DNA of 64,000 nucleotides from Parapedobacter lycopersici (GTDB lineage: Bacteria > Bacteroidota > Bacteroidia > Sphingobacteriales > Sphingobacteriaceae), in contig NZ_JAMSLW010000006.1 in the NCBI RefSeq assembly GCF_024643285.1, positions 248,001 through 312,000 of the forward strand, in the 5' to 3' direction. Shown here piece after piece: positions 8,350 to 17,626 of this stretch; the first letter of the stretch is position 1; each line of letters opens with the position of its first letter. Both the position numbers and the translations under genes were made by a program. The notes under the pieces are model-generated. The model was not told where the DNA came from and did not search any database. It saw only the letters and a list, made by a program, of their open reading frames with translations.

Positions 8350-9795
8350 TTAGAATTCCGCATTGTTTGGCGTCCTCGGAAATGGAATGACGTCCCGGAT
8401 GTTGGTCATGCCGGTTACGAAAAGTACCAGGCGCTCAAAGCCCACCCCGAATCCGGAATGTGGTGCCGTACCAAACCTCCGTGTGTCCAGAAACCAATCC
8501 ATTTCGTCAGTCGGAACACCCATTTTATGCATTCGATCAATTAATTTGTCATACCGCTCCTCGCGTTGCGAACCGCCCACCAGCTCGCCGATACCGGGAA
8601 ATAGGATATCCATGGCGGCAACGGTTAATCTTCCTTGATCATCGGGTTCGTTCATCCGCATGTAAAACGATTTGATGTCTGCCGGATAATCCGTGAGGAT
8701 AACCGGTTTTTTGAAGTGTTTTTCCACAAGGTACCGCTCGTGTTCCGATTGCAGGTCGGCCCCCCAACCTTCAATCAGGTATTTGAACTGCTTCTTTTGG
8801 TTGGGTTTGCTGCGTTGCAGAATTTCAATGGCTTCCGTGTAGGTAAGCCGCTCGAATTCGTGATCCAGGCAAAAATTCAGTTTGGCTACCAGATCCATTT
8901 CCGACCGTTCCTGCTGCGGTTTTGCTTTTTCTTCTTCGAGTAACCTGTTTTTAAGAAACTCGATTTCATCCGGGCAGTGGTCAAGTGCAAAACGGATCAC
9001 GTACTTAAGCAGCTCTTCAGCCAGATCCATATTGTCTTGAAGTTCATAGAACGCCATCTCCGGTTCGATCATCCAGAATTCGGCCAGGTGGCGCGTCGTG
9101 TTGGAATTCTCCGCCCGGAAGGTTGGGCCGAACGTATAAATATTGCCCAGGGCCATGGCACCCAGTTCCCCCTCAAGCTGGCCCGAAACGGTAAGGTTGG
9201 TGGGCTTTCCGAAAAAATCTTCTTTATAATCAACCGATCCGTCTTCGTTGCGGGGCGTATGGTCGAAATCCAGCGTAGTCACTTTAAACATTTCTCCGGC
9301 ACCTTCTGCATCTGAACCGGTAATGATCGGTGTATGGAGGTATACAAACCCACGTTCGAAAAAGAATTGGTGGATGGCGAACGATAGCGCATTCCGCACC
9401 CTGAATACCGCATTGAATGTATTGGTCCGGAACCGTAGATGAGCAATTTCGCGTAAGAACTCGAGGCTATGCTTTTTTGGTTGCAGCGGGAATTTCTCCG
9501 GATCACTGTCCCCCAGAATTTCCAGCCGTGCTACTTTTATTTCTACCCGCTGCCCCTTGCCCAGGGATTCAACCAGCGAACCGGTGACAGCAATGGCTGC
9601 GCCGGTGGTGATCCGCTTCAGCAATGCTTCGTCCATTGTACTGAAATCCACCACGGCCTGCAGATTTCCCAATGTGGAACCGTCATTTATGGCAATGAAC
9701 TGGTTGTTCCGAAAAGTCCTGACCCAGCCTTTTACCGTCACGGTCTGTCCGTATTCAGTAGCGTTTAAAAGGTCTTTAATACGTATGTGTTTCAT
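8350..9795 (-). CDS. asnS: Asparagine--tRNA ligase
   Basis: 481 residues, class II aminoacyl-tRNA synthetase. An N-terminal OB-fold anticodon-binding domain ([22 protein letters not shown], residues 18-40) is followed by the class II core with motif 2 region [29 protein letters not shown] and motif 3 [29 protein letters not shown] near the C-terminus. The [12 protein letters not shown] and final PNNAEF wording favour AsnRS over AspRS. It charges tRNA-Asn in the cytosol. Same strand as the downstream YrdC-type gene (42-nt gap). Confidence 0.96.
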   Translation of the reverse strand: MKHIRIKDLLNATEYGQTVTVKGWVRTFRNNQFIAINDGSTLGNLQAVVDFSTMDEALLKRITTGAAIAVTGSLVESLGKGQRVEIKVARLEILGDSDPEKFPLQPKKHSLEFLREIAHLRFRTNTFNAVFRVRNALSFAIHQFFFERGFVYLHTPIITGSDAEGAGEMFKVTTLDFDHTPRNEDGSVDYKEDFFGKPTNLTVSGQLEGELGAMALGNIYTFGPTFRAENSNTTRHLAEFWMIEPEMAFYELQDNMDLAEELLKYVIRFALDHCPDEIEFLKNRLLEEEKAKPQQERSEMDLVAKLNFCLDHEFERLTYTEAIEILQRSKPNQKKQFKYLIEGWGADLQSEHERYLVEKHFKKPVILTDYPADIKSFYMRMNEPDDQGRLTVAAMDILFPGIGELVGGSQREERYDKLIDRMHKMGVPTDEMDWFLDTRRFGTAPHSGFGVGFERLVLFVTGMTNIRDVIPFPRTPNNAEF

Positions 9796-9842
9796 GTGCT
9801 GTTATCCGCTTAGTATAATGTGTCCGGCTAATTGCCGAGGTA

Positions 9843-9917
9843 TAAAAAAACCTCCAGGTTGTGGAGGTTTATGTTTTACGATCAGCACTGACCTAACGCC
9901 GTTTTATGGTAAAACGG
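9843..9917 (-). terminator. Terminator after sucC
   Basis: Read on the minus strand, a hairpin AACCTCCA/TGGAGGTT (9869-9862 with 9856-9849, 5-nt loop) is followed by a run of T. A second small hairpin, CCGTTTTA-TGG-TAAAACGG (9899-9917), lies 3 nt after the sucC stop codon. Together they separate sucC from asnS. Confidence 0.75.
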
Positions 9918-9920
9918 GGG

Positions 9921-11111
9921 TTAAGCCAGTACTTTAGTGACCAGCTCGGCTGCTTCTTTCAGCAGGATGGCCGAATAAACTTCCAGTCCGGATTCGTCGA
10001 TGAGTTTCTTGGCTTCCTCCGCATTGGTGCCCTGCAGACGCACAATAATGGGAACCGGAATATTGCCGATTTCCTGGTATGCATCAATAACACCCTGTGC
10101 TACACGGTCGCAACGAACGATACCTCCAAAAATGTTAATCAGGATCGCCTTCACATTGGGGTCCTGAAGAATGATGTTGAAACCGGCTTTTACCGTTTCC
10201 GCATTGGCTGTACCGCCAACATCAAGGAAATTCGCGGGTTCACCGCCGGCCAGCTTAATAATATCCATGGTGGCCATAGCCAGTCCGGCACCATTGACCA
10301 TACAGCCCACGTTGCCATCCAGCTTCACATAGTTGAGATTGGATTTTCCTGCCTCTACTTCGGTAGGATCCTCTTCCGCAACGTCGCGCAGTGCGGCATA
10401 ATCCGGATGACGGAAAAGGCCGTTTTCATCTAAATTAACCTTGGCGTCTACTGCCAGTATTTTGTCGTCTGAGGTCTTCAGTACGGGGTTGATTTCGAAA
10501 AGTGAAGAATCAGTCGCATCGTAGGCCTTATAGAGCGCTGCCACGAATTTAGTCATGTCTTTAAGGGCTGCACCACTCAGGCCCAGGTTGAATGCAATTT
10601 TCCGGGCCTGGAATCCCTGCAGTCCTACCTTCGGGTCGACTTCTTCCTTGAAAATCAGGTGAGGGGTTTTTTCGGCGACTTCCTCAATGTCCATACCGCC
10701 TTCCGTTGAATACATGATGATGTTCCGGCCGCGGCCGCGGTCGAGCAGTACGCTCATGTAAAATTCTTTGGTCTCGCTTTCGCCGGGATAATAAACATCC
10801 TGGGCAATCAATACCTTATTTACCTTTTTGCCTTCCGGCCCGGTCTGTGGGGTAACCAGCTGCATGCCAATAATATCGGTAGCCCGTTGTTTTACTTCGT
10901 CCAGGTTCTTGGCAAGCTTTACACCACCGCCTTTTCCACGTCCACCGGCGTGGATTTGGGCCTTAACGACCACCCAGTCCGAATTGTAATCCGTTTTCAG
11001 CTTTTTGGCTGCTTCCACAGCTTGTTCAGGCGTTTCAGCCACGATGCCTTCCTGCACGCGTACACCGAAACTTTTCAGTATTTCTTTGCCTTGATATTCG
11101 TGAATGTTCAT
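9921..11111 (-). CDS. sucC: Succinate--CoA ligase, beta subunit (ADP-forming type)
   Basis: 396 residues. SucC is the ATP-grasp subunit that, with SucD, converts succinyl-CoA to succinate with substrate-level phosphorylation in the TCA cycle. Visible features: N-terminus MNIHEYQGKEILKSFGV, ATP-grasp VVVKAQIHAGGRGKGGGVKLAK (residues 46-67), FEINPVLKTSDDKILAVDAKVNLDENG, and the CoA-ligase domain with NGAGLAMATMDIIKLAGGEPANFLDVGGTA and NIFGGIVRCDRVAQG. The usual partner sucD is not adjacent, so it must be encoded elsewhere, a common arrangement in this phylum. Confidence 0.96.
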   Translation of the reverse strand: MNIHEYQGKEILKSFGVRVQEGIVAETPEQAVEAAKKLKTDYNSDWVVVKAQIHAGGRGKGGGVKLAKNLDEVKQRATDIIGMQLVTPQTGPEGKKVNKVLIAQDVYYPGESETKEFYMSVLLDRGRGRNIIMYSTEGGMDIEEVAEKTPHLIFKEEVDPKVGLQGFQARKIAFNLGLSGAALKDMTKFVAALYKAYDATDSSLFEINPVLKTSDDKILAVDAKVNLDENGLFRHPDYAALRDVAEEDPTEVEAGKSNLNYVKLDGNVGCMVNGAGLAMATMDIIKLAGGEPANFLDVGGTANAETVKAGFNIILQDPNVKAILINIFGGIVRCDRVAQGVIDAYQEIGNIPVPIIVRLQGTNAEEAKKLIDESGLEVYSAILLKEAAELVTKVLA

Positions 11112-11128
11112 TTGTGAGAAATTTGGCG

Positions 11129-11159
11129 TAAAAGTAGTGTTTTAATTGGGAATGGTCAA
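11129..11159 (-). promoter_or_regulatory. sucC promoter
   Basis: On the minus strand a -33 TTG (11159-11157) is followed after 20 bp by TACTTTTA (11136-11129), one base off the -7 consensus, with 17 nt to the sucC ATG. Spacing fits the Bacteroidota consensus well. Confidence 0.55.
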
Positions 11160-11179
11160 GGGAAACGCCAAAAATTGGC

Positions 11180-11187
11180 TACCTTCG
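11180..11187 (+). promoter_or_regulatory. -7-like box of lolD
   Basis: TACCTTCG, one mismatch from TAnnTTTG, ends 4 nt before the lolD ATG. No -33 TTG lies at the right distance, so support is modest. Confidence 0.35.
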
Positions 11188-11191
11188 CCAC

Positions 11192-11842
11192 ATGCTACAG
11201 GCGAAAGGGATTTTTAAGTCGTACGGCGCATTGCCCATTCTCAAGGGCGTGGACCTGGATGTAGCCAGGGGTGAGCTGGTGAGCATCGTCGGCGCGTCGG
11301 GCGCCGGTAAGAGTACGCTCCTCCATATTATGGGGTCGCTTGATAAGCCGGACCGTGGCACCGTGCGGATCCAGGATATGGATATCGGTACGCTTTCGGC
11401 CAAACAGCTGAGTGCTTTTCGCAACGCACATATCGGTTTTGTGTTCCAGTTCCACCACCTGTTGCCCGAATTTACGGCCCTGGAAAATGTATGCATTCCA
11501 GCGTTTATTAAGAAAACAGATCGGAAGCAGGCAGAGGAAAAGGCCATGGAACTACTCGATCTGCTCGGCGTGCGTCAGCGTGCAGACCATAAGCCCGGAG
11601 CGCTTTCCGGGGGAGAACAGCAGCGTGTGGCCGTGGCACGTGCGCTGATCAACAATCCGTCGATCATTCTTGCCGACGAGCCTTCGGGGAATCTTGACTC
11701 CGAAAATGCGGAAGCACTGCACCGGCTTTTTGTGGATTTACGCAACCGGTTGAATCAAACATTTGTCGTAGTGACACATAACGAGGAGCTGGCGGCTATG
11801 GCCGACCGCATCGTGCACATGAAAGACGGTTTAATTAGCTAA
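11192..11842 (+). CDS. lolD: LolD-like ABC transporter ATP-binding protein
   Basis: 216 residues, one ABC ATPase domain. Walker [10 protein letters not shown] is at residues 34-42, the Q-loop region [18 protein letters not shown] at 83-100, signature LSGGEQQ at 138-144 and Walker B with [10 protein letters not shown] at 160-169. The [16 protein letters not shown] wording is characteristic of LolD/MacB-type ATPases, which drive lipoprotein release from the inner membrane (LolCDE). The permease genes are not adjacent. It is followed after 15 nt by an unassigned gene and starts a run of four same-strand genes. Confidence 0.88.
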   Translation: MLQAKGIFKSYGALPILKGVDLDVARGELVSIVGASGAGKSTLLHIMGSLDKPDRGTVRIQDMDIGTLSAKQLSAFRNAHIGFVFQFHHLLPEFTALENVCIPAFIKKTDRKQAEEKAMELLDLLGVRQRADHKPGALSGGEQQRVAVARALINNPSIILADEPSGNLDSENAEALHRLFVDLRNRLNQTFVVVTHNEELAAMADRIVHMKDGLIS

Positions 11843-11857
11843 ATAATCGACAGGTAC

Positions 11858-12355
11858 ATGGCGCATTATACCTTAATTACCCAGGGCACCAAACCACTCG
11901 CACAACGACTGGCACGCCTACTGCCAGCAACACACCGGGTGGTGTTCGGTGCAGCGGATGAAATGCCCGAGGTGTTGCTTCGGAGCGGAAATTACGTGCG
12001 CATACCACAAGCGGTTTCACCGGCCTTTGCCCATGAAATGCTGAAGCGTTGCCTGGATAGCCAGGTGGAGGTGCTGATTCCCCTTGGTAAATATGAGCTG
12101 AAGCCACTACTGGAAGCAAAGTTGCTGTTTAACGAATATGGTATTCGTATATTATTGCCGGAACAGTCGCTTTTTGACCAGTTAATGCTCTTTGAAAATC
12201 CACCGGTTCAGCTACCACTGCATGTTCTCGAAAACGGGCAGCCACTGAACCAGGCCGCTGTGGATATCACCGGACCTATGGATACCGGGCTTTCCGGTGT
12301 TTTTATCCTATCTGATTCCGGTGATGAGGCTGCATTATGTTGCCTCGCGGATTAA
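11858..12355 (+). CDS. Conserved-looking protein of unknown function
   Basis: 165 residues, not recognised. The N-terminal third (TLITQGTKPLAQRLARLLPATHRVVFGAADEMPEVLL) reads like a Rossmann-type beta-alpha-beta unit, and the next segment (CLDSQVEVLIPLGKYELKPLLEAKLLFNEYGIRILLPEQSLFDQ) resembles the pre-ATP-grasp half of ATP-grasp proteins, which would fit a stand-alone remnant of that fold; this is inference only. No signal peptide or membrane segment. It sits 15 nt after lolD and 32 nt before a HAD hydrolase gene, suggesting an operon. Confidence 0.65.
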   Translation: MAHYTLITQGTKPLAQRLARLLPATHRVVFGAADEMPEVLLRSGNYVRIPQAVSPAFAHEMLKRCLDSQVEVLIPLGKYELKPLLEAKLLFNEYGIRILLPEQSLFDQLMLFENPPVQLPLHVLENGQPLNQAAVDITGPMDTGLSGVFILSDSGDEAALCCLAD

Positions 12356-12387
12356 ACCATTTGCTGTTTTCTTAGTTCCAATGGGAT

Positions 12388-13032
12388 ATGCTGACTTACC
12401 CGGATATTGATGAAGGTAAAAAGGCCGTTATATTTGGCCTTGACGACGTGTTGTTTCCTAAAAAAGACTACCTCTTGCAGGTATACTACCTGTTTGCCCA
12501 TTTGCTGGAATACATGGAGACTGTACCTCCGGCGAAGGACCTGACGGACTTCCTGAAAACGGCATATGAGCACCATGGCGAATCTGGGCTTTTCAACCGG
12601 GCGGCTGATGCGTTCGGTATTGATCCAAAATACCGGGAAAACTTTGACCGGCTGCATATTGCGGCAAAACTCCCGCTGAAACTGCTGTTATACCAGCCGA
12701 TGCTCGATCTTATGCAGGCGCTTAATGGAGATGGTAAACAAGTGTTTATTCTGACGCCGGACAACCCAGCCATGCAGCTCAATAAACTGAAACACCTGGA
12801 ATGGAATGGGCTCGACCGTTCGCTGAAAGTGTATTTCCAGGAAGAATTGAAAGCCAAGCGACTTCATCCATTGCATTTCCTGCTAACGGATAACGGCCTC
12901 CATGCGTCGGATGCTGTTTGCATCGGTGCCGGTAACTGGAATACAGCACTTCCCAATGGAGGGGAAATTGATCTGATTGACGCGGCACGGTTTGTTCATC
13001 CGTCCGGTTCGCAAAAGATAGATACGCCATGA
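12388..13032 (+). CDS. HAD-like hydrolase
   Basis: 214 residues. The N-terminal AVIFGLDDVLFPKKDYLLQVYYLFAHLLEYM resembles HAD motif I (usual hhhhDxDGVL) but the nucleophile Asp position reads G-L-D-D, so the pattern is FGLDDVLF with Asp at 16 and 17. A helical cap follows, then QVFILTPDNPAMQLNKLKHLEWNGL, equivalent to motif II (T/S), a Lys in YFQEELKAKRLHPLHFLL for motif III, and LHASDAVCIGAGNWNTALPNGGEIDLIDA for motif IV, where the usual GDxxxD is weak (GAGNWNT). Phosphatase activity is therefore uncertain. It overlaps the start of the downstream protease gene by 4 nt. Confidence 0.7.
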   Translation: MLTYPDIDEGKKAVIFGLDDVLFPKKDYLLQVYYLFAHLLEYMETVPPAKDLTDFLKTAYEHHGESGLFNRAADAFGIDPKYRENFDRLHIAAKLPLKLLLYQPMLDLMQALNGDGKQVFILTPDNPAMQLNKLKHLEWNGLDRSLKVYFQEELKAKRLHPLHFLLTDNGLHASDAVCIGAGNWNTALPNGGEIDLIDAARFVHPSGSQKIDTP

Positions 13033-14468
13033 AGCAATTTACCGTAAAACTACTGGTGCTGGGGCTGCTGACCCTCCAGTTTCTGACAGGGTGCCAACGG
13101 GATTCCATTATGCCCGAGCTGGAGCGTCCCAGCCGGGGCGATACCAATGAAGATCTGTTGAAAGACTCTGTATATATCTATACCTATTTTTTTTACCTGT
13201 GGCAAGATGAGCTGCCCGATCAATTTCCCACGCGGAATTATAACTCGGCCGACGCTGTTTTGGAAGCATTAAAAGGCTACGCCCGGAATGACAAAGGCGA
13301 TCCTTACGATCGGTTCAGCTTTTTGGACCGGACCGGTACCGTGGATGCAGAAGTCCAGCAAGGGCTATCCGGTAGCTTCGGCTTCGATGTACGGTATCAG
13401 AACGATACAGACCTGTATGTGAAAAAGGTTGACCTTCAGTCGCCTGCTTATACCGCAGGGATCAGACGGGGATGGAAGGTTTTAGCCATCAACGGCAATG
13501 GCAACCTGTCGCTGGCTTCCATGGAGCAGGATAACTATGCTTTTCTGTATGGCGCACTGGATGGGACAGTCATTGACCTCAAGCTGCAAAAGCCGGACGG
13601 CGAATCGGTAACGGTAAGTCTTCGCCGGCAAAGTTATCGGATACAACCGATATTAGCCCATCGAATCTATACTGCGGGGACTAAAAAAGTAGGGTATTTT
13701 GCTTTCGATATCTTTGTTTCTACACTTGATTTCAATAATGCATCAACCTATGTGAAGACCCAGCTGGATCAGCTGATGTCCCAATTTGAGGCTGCCGGTA
13801 TCGATGAGCTGATTGTGGACCTCCGTTACAATGGCGGAGGAGCGGTGGTCACAGCCGATTACCTCGCTAATTTGCTGGCCCCGCCAGCGGTGGGAAACGG
13901 CCTGATGTATTCGTATAAGCTGAACGATGAACTTGTCAAAGGTGGATGGCAAAAAGACGTCTTTCCGACACAGTATTTTGATAAGCCTAACGGGCTGCAG
14001 CTAGATCGCATCTACTTTTTGGTAACCGAAGGCACGGCATCGGCAAGCGAATTGCTGATCAATACCCTGGAGCCGCATATCGACGTGAAACTGATCGGGG
14101 AAAACCGCACCTACGGGAAGCCTGTGGGAAACTTTGCCTGGGATATCATGAACGTCGACCTGTATGCGGTTTCTTTCCAGACATTCAACTCGGAGGGATA
14201 TGGCGATTATTTTTCCGGATTTCCGGTAGACAGGGTGGCGTATGACGACCTGACCCGCGATTTTGGTGATCCCAAAGAGGCAATGATTGCCGAGGCGCTC
14301 CACTATGCCGAAACAGGAAATTTCACGGCGACAGCGCGTAACCTGCAACTGAACAATAGGCAGATCGGTGGTGGAATGGCCAGCCGTTCCAATCTCAACC
14401 AGGTGCTCGATCGGCACGGTAACAAAGGAATGTACCGTTTTGACCGGAAAGCGATTCAACACAAATAG
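13029..14468 (+). CDS. S41-family C-terminal processing peptidase, lipoprotein
   Basis: 479 residues. A lipoprotein signal ends in the lipobox LTGC (residues 19-22), so the protein is probably anchored in the inner or outer membrane facing the periplasm. A PDZ-like region (SGSFGFDVRYQNDTDLYVKKVDLQSPAYTAGIRRGWKVLAINGNG) precedes the S41 core: ELIVDLRYNGGGAVVTADYLANLL, the Ser motif GTASASE (335-341) and the Lys in ENRTYGKPVGN. Ser/Lys dyad proteases of this class trim unfolded or tailed proteins. The last 80 residues (after AEALHYAETGNFTATARN) are Asn/Arg-rich and not part of the usual core. Translationally coupled to the HAD gene. Confidence 0.9.
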   Translation: MKQFTVKLLVLGLLTLQFLTGCQRDSIMPELERPSRGDTNEDLLKDSVYIYTYFFYLWQDELPDQFPTRNYNSADAVLEALKGYARNDKGDPYDRFSFLDRTGTVDAEVQQGLSGSFGFDVRYQNDTDLYVKKVDLQSPAYTAGIRRGWKVLAINGNGNLSLASMEQDNYAFLYGALDGTVIDLKLQKPDGESVTVSLRRQSYRIQPILAHRIYTAGTKKVGYFAFDIFVSTLDFNNASTYVKTQLDQLMSQFEAAGIDELIVDLRYNGGGAVVTADYLANLLAPPAVGNGLMYSYKLNDELVKGGWQKDVFPTQYFDKPNGLQLDRIYFLVTEGTASASELLINTLEPHIDVKLIGENRTYGKPVGNFAWDIMNVDLYAVSFQTFNSEGYGDYFSGFPVDRVAYDDLTRDFGDPKEAMIAEALHYAETGNFTATARNLQLNNRQIGGGMASRSNLNQVLDRHGNKGMYRFDRKAIQHK

Positions 14469-14546
14469 CCGGCGTCCATTAATTTTTTGTATATTGCGGT
14501 TTTACGAAGTCCGTGCGTCATAACCACGATGCTAAATTTCCATGTG

Positions 14547-15560
14547 ATGAAGGAAGGCAAACCGACAACCATCAAAGAAATCGCAAAACGATTGAAGATC
14601 TCACCATCTACTGTATCCCGGGCGCTAAACGGACACCCGAGTATCGGTCTGGTGACGACGATGCGTGTAAAACAGGTGGCCGAAGAGTTAAACTACGAGC
14701 CCAACCAGACTGCTATTTTCTTCAAACAGCGAAAGACTTTCACCATTGGGGTGGTATTACCCCGCCTGTCCGAACCCTTTTTTGCTGAGGCGATCAGCGA
14801 GATTGAGAACGTGGCCAATGAACGTAAATATACGGTAATTATGGGCCAGTCGCTGGATGATCAGGACCGTGAGCGACGCATTTTGCAGACACTGAAGACC
14901 CATCGGGTAGACGGGCTGCTGATGTCGATCGGAAAAAATACACACGACTACAGTTTCGTTGAATGGCTGGAAAGTGCCAATATTCCTGTGGTGTTTTTCG
15001 ACTGCGTGCCGGATGTTGACCATACCTATCAGGTGGTAAGCGACTTGACTGCGGGTATGTTTGAGGCTATTGACCTGTTTGTGTCCTGCGGGCACCGTGC
15101 CATTTCCCTGATTAACGGACCGGTAAAACGCCCGGAGAGCAGGGAACGCGAAACAGCCTATCGTAAGGGGCTGGAACGACAGGGAATTTCCTTTGAACAG
15201 GCGTATGTGGTTCATACTGATTTAACCCAACAGGGAAACGAAGCGGCTATTGCCCAATTGCTTACGCTTCCCGACCGGCCGTCAGCCGTGGTATCTTTCA
15301 ATGATTACGTGACATTGGATGTGATGAAAGCTGTCCGTCAGCGGGGACTTACCCTCAATCAGGATATTCATTTCATCAGTTATGCCAATTATCCCTTGTG
15401 GAAATACATGGAAAATCCACCAATGGCGTCGATTGAGCAGTTCCCCGGAAAGCAGGGTAAGAAGGCAGCTGAATTGCTTTTTGAACTGATGGAAGCCAAA
15501 GATAAACCACAGCCGTCCAAAACCGTGTTTAAGTCACGGTTGATTCACCAGAACAGTTAG
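14547..15560 (+). CDS. LacI-family transcriptional regulator
   Basis: 337 residues from the ATG at 14547 (two upstream in-frame ATGs at 14487 and 14529 give longer, atypical N-termini). The LacI helix-turn-helix TIKEIAKRLKISPSTVSRAL is followed by the hinge helix region and LNYEPNQTAIFFKQRKTFTIGVVLPRLSEPFFAEAISEIE, the start of a periplasmic-binding-like sensor domain. Members bind a small ligand, usually a sugar, and repress or activate catabolic genes. No sugar-metabolism gene is adjacent, so the target is not evident. It is convergent with lpd. Confidence 0.93.
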   Translation: MKEGKPTTIKEIAKRLKISPSTVSRALNGHPSIGLVTTMRVKQVAEELNYEPNQTAIFFKQRKTFTIGVVLPRLSEPFFAEAISEIENVANERKYTVIMGQSLDDQDRERRILQTLKTHRVDGLLMSIGKNTHDYSFVEWLESANIPVVFFDCVPDVDHTYQVVSDLTAGMFEAIDLFVSCGHRAISLINGPVKRPESRERETAYRKGLERQGISFEQAYVVHTDLTQQGNEAAIAQLLTLPDRPSAVVSFNDYVTLDVMKAVRQRGLTLNQDIHFISYANYPLWKYMENPPMASIEQFPGKQGKKAAELLFELMEAKDKPQPSKTVFKSRLIHQNS

Positions 15561-15597
15561 CTAGCTTGATAACTGAATCCTGATTTTCAGGTAATGA

Positions 15598-15658
15598 AAT
15601 TAGGTATTAGCGCAGGCGTTTATAAATGTAACGGCCGGTTGTGCACTAATACCTAATT
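15598..15658. repeat. Inverted repeat between convergent genes
   Basis: Perfect 13-bp arms AATTAGGTATTAG (15598-15610) and CTAATACCTAATT (15646-15658) around a 35-nt loop, between the LacI-type gene and the convergent lpd gene (12 nt from the lpd stop). It could act as a two-way transcription end, but lacks a T run and is unusually AT-rich for one. See findings. Confidence 0.7.
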
Positions 15659-15669
15659 CTACTGTGTTT

Positions 15670-17058
15670 TTATAAGTGGATTACTTCGCCGTAAGCGTCG
15701 GCAGCGGCTTCCATGATGGCTTCGCTCATGGTTGGGTGCGGATGTACGGATTTGATAATTTCGTGACCTGTCGTTTCCAGTTTGCGGGCAACCACAACTT
15801 CCGCAATCATCTCCGTTACATTGGTGCCAATCATGTGTGCACCGAGGAATTCACCATATTTGGCATCGAATATTACTTTTACGAAGCCGTCTTTGGCGCC
15901 AGCAGCACTTGCCTTTCCGGATGCGGAAAAAGGAAATTTACCTACCTTAATTTCATAACCGGCATCTTTCGCCGCTTTTTCTGTATAACCGACAGAAGCA
16001 ATTTCCGGTGAGCAATAGGTACAGCCCGGGATGTTGTTGTAATCAATGGGCGATACGTCAAGTCCCTTTATTTTTTCTACGCAGGTAATGCCTTCGGCTG
16101 AAGCCACGTGGGCAAGCGCCTGACCCTTCACAATATCTCCGATGGCATATACGCCATCGATATTGGTTTTATAAAAATCGTCAACAACCACGCGTCCCTT
16201 TTCGGTTTTGACGCCCACTTCTTCCAATCCCAGGTTTTCAATATTTGGTGTAATACCCACGGCCGAAAGTACGGTCTCCGCTTCAATGGTATCCGTACCT
16301 TTTGCCGTTTTGATCTGCACCTTGCTTAATTTGCCTGTACTGTCAACTGATTGTACTTCTGCACCGGTAAGGATGTTGATGCCGGCTTTTTTGAGGCTAC
16401 GCTCCAGTTGTTTGGATACTTCTTCATCTTCCACGGGAACAATACGGTCGAGATACTCCACAATGGTTACCTTGGTTCCGATCGCATTGTAGAAATAAGC
16501 GAATTCAACGCCAATGGCACCTGACCCCACAACAACCAGTGATTCAGGTTGTTTATCAAGGTTCATGGCCTGGCGGTATCCAATAATTTTCTTGCCGTCC
16601 TGTTTCAAGTTGGGGAGTTCGCGTGAACGTGCTCCAGTTGCCAGGATGGTGTGTTTAGCAACATATTCCTTTGTCGCGCCATCGGCACCCTTTACATCAA
16701 TTTTGCCCCCTTTTTTAATTTTGGCGGTACCCATAATGACATCAATCTTGTTCTTTTTCATCAGAAACTGGATGCCTTTGCTCATTCCGTCGGCAACGCC
16801 ACGGCTCCGCTTTACAATCGCACCGAAATCCGCCTCACCGCCCTTTACTTTGATGCCATACTCTTCTGCATGGTTAAGGTATTCAAACACCTGGGCACTT
16901 TTTAATAACGCCTTGGTGGGGATACAACCCCAATTGAGGCAAATGCCACCCAGTGATTCCCGCTCTATAATGGCTGTTTTAAATCCGAGTTGGGAAGCCC
17001 GTATAGCGGCTACATAACCGCCCGGTCCACTCCCGATAACAATAATGTCGTAATTCAT
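15670..17058 (-). CDS. lpdA: Dihydrolipoyl dehydrogenase (first copy)
   Basis: 462 residues. E3 component that reoxidises dihydrolipoamide of 2-oxoacid dehydrogenase or glycine-cleavage complexes with NAD+. FAD-binding GSGPGGYVAAIRASQLG at the N-terminus, redox disulfide in GGICLNWGCIPTKALL (Cys-x4-Cys near residues 40-45), NAD-binding VVVGSGAIGVEFAYFYNAIG, second FAD motif GVYAIGDIVKGQALAHVASAEG and C-terminal HPHPTMSEAIMEA with the catalytic His-Glu pair (HPHPTMSE). The ICLNWGCIPTKA variant differs from the second copy's TCLNVGCIPSKA. No E1 or E2 genes are adjacent. Confidence 0.95.
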   Translation of the reverse strand: MNYDIIVIGSGPGGYVAAIRASQLGFKTAIIERESLGGICLNWGCIPTKALLKSAQVFEYLNHAEEYGIKVKGGEADFGAIVKRSRGVADGMSKGIQFLMKKNKIDVIMGTAKIKKGGKIDVKGADGATKEYVAKHTILATGARSRELPNLKQDGKKIIGYRQAMNLDKQPESLVVVGSGAIGVEFAYFYNAIGTKVTIVEYLDRIVPVEDEEVSKQLERSLKKAGINILTGAEVQSVDSTGKLSKVQIKTAKGTDTIEAETVLSAVGITPNIENLGLEEVGVKTEKGRVVVDDFYKTNIDGVYAIGDIVKGQALAHVASAEGITCVEKIKGLDVSPIDYNNIPGCTYCSPEIASVGYTEKAAKDAGYEIKVGKFPFSASGKASAAGAKDGFVKVIFDAKYGEFLGAHMIGTNVTEMIAEVVVARKLETTGHEIIKSVHPHPTMSEAIMEAAADAYGEVIHL

Positions 17059-17104
17059 GGGCTCTTGATCTTCGAGTTTGAGTTAACGTAACGTATATGG
17101 TTGA

Positions 17105-17129
17105 TGATTCCACGATCGTGCTGGAATCA
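17105..17129 (-). promoter_or_regulatory. Dyad upstream of lpdA
   Basis: Arms TGATTCCA / TGGAATCA flank an inner palindrome CACGATCGTG (17111-17120), a 25-bp near-perfect dyad centred 58 bp upstream of the lpdA start. Its place suggests an operator for the minus-strand gene; no matching regulator can be named. Confidence 0.4.
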
Positions 17130-17314
17130 GCTAACCTGTGGACAAACTTACATAAATTTTTCCAAGATTATTTTGCTGTTTAGCGTTGTTTTTATGCGTT
17201 TACCCGGTTTGCTGTCCGAACGTTTCAGGCTGTCCGTCATGTTTTGGTCAAACACCTCCTGTTGATTAGGCAGATGGGTGAAAAATCAGTTACTTTGGGG
17301 GCAGAACGTCAATC

Positions 17315-17611
17315 ATGAGTACAAATAAATCTACACTGAAGCTATTCCGCAATACTGCGATTATTGAAGGAATCTCCACCATTATTCTTTTCTGTATTGC
17401 CATGCCTTTGAAATATTGGGGGGATATGCCCCAGGCGGTAACCTACGTGGGATGGATACACGGCTTACTGTTTATCGGTTATTGTTACCTCTTGGTGATG
17501 TGCTGGTTTACCTATCGCTGGAAATTCGGCCGGGCACTGCTTTTCTTCCTGGCATCATTAATCCCATTTGCTCCCTTTTTTGTCGAGCGGAAGCTGCGGC
17601 ACGAAGGGTAA
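17315..17611 (+). CDS. DUF3817 family membrane protein
   Basis: 98 residues with three hydrophobic segments: about 13-34 (TAIIEGISTIILFCIAMPLKY), 44-64 (YVGWIHGLLFIGYCYLLVMCW) and 73-90 (ALLFFLASLIPFAPFFVE). The order EGIST, WIHGLLFIGY, ASLIPFAPFFVERKL matches DUF3817 integral membrane proteins, of unknown function. It stands alone between the minus-strand lpdA and thioesterase genes, ending 15 nt from the convergent thioesterase gene. Confidence 0.85.
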   Translation: MSTNKSTLKLFRNTAIIEGISTIILFCIAMPLKYWGDMPQAVTYVGWIHGLLFIGYCYLLVMCWFTYRWKFGRALLFFLASLIPFAPFFVERKLRHEG

Positions 17612-17626
17612 AAGGTACACATTTCC

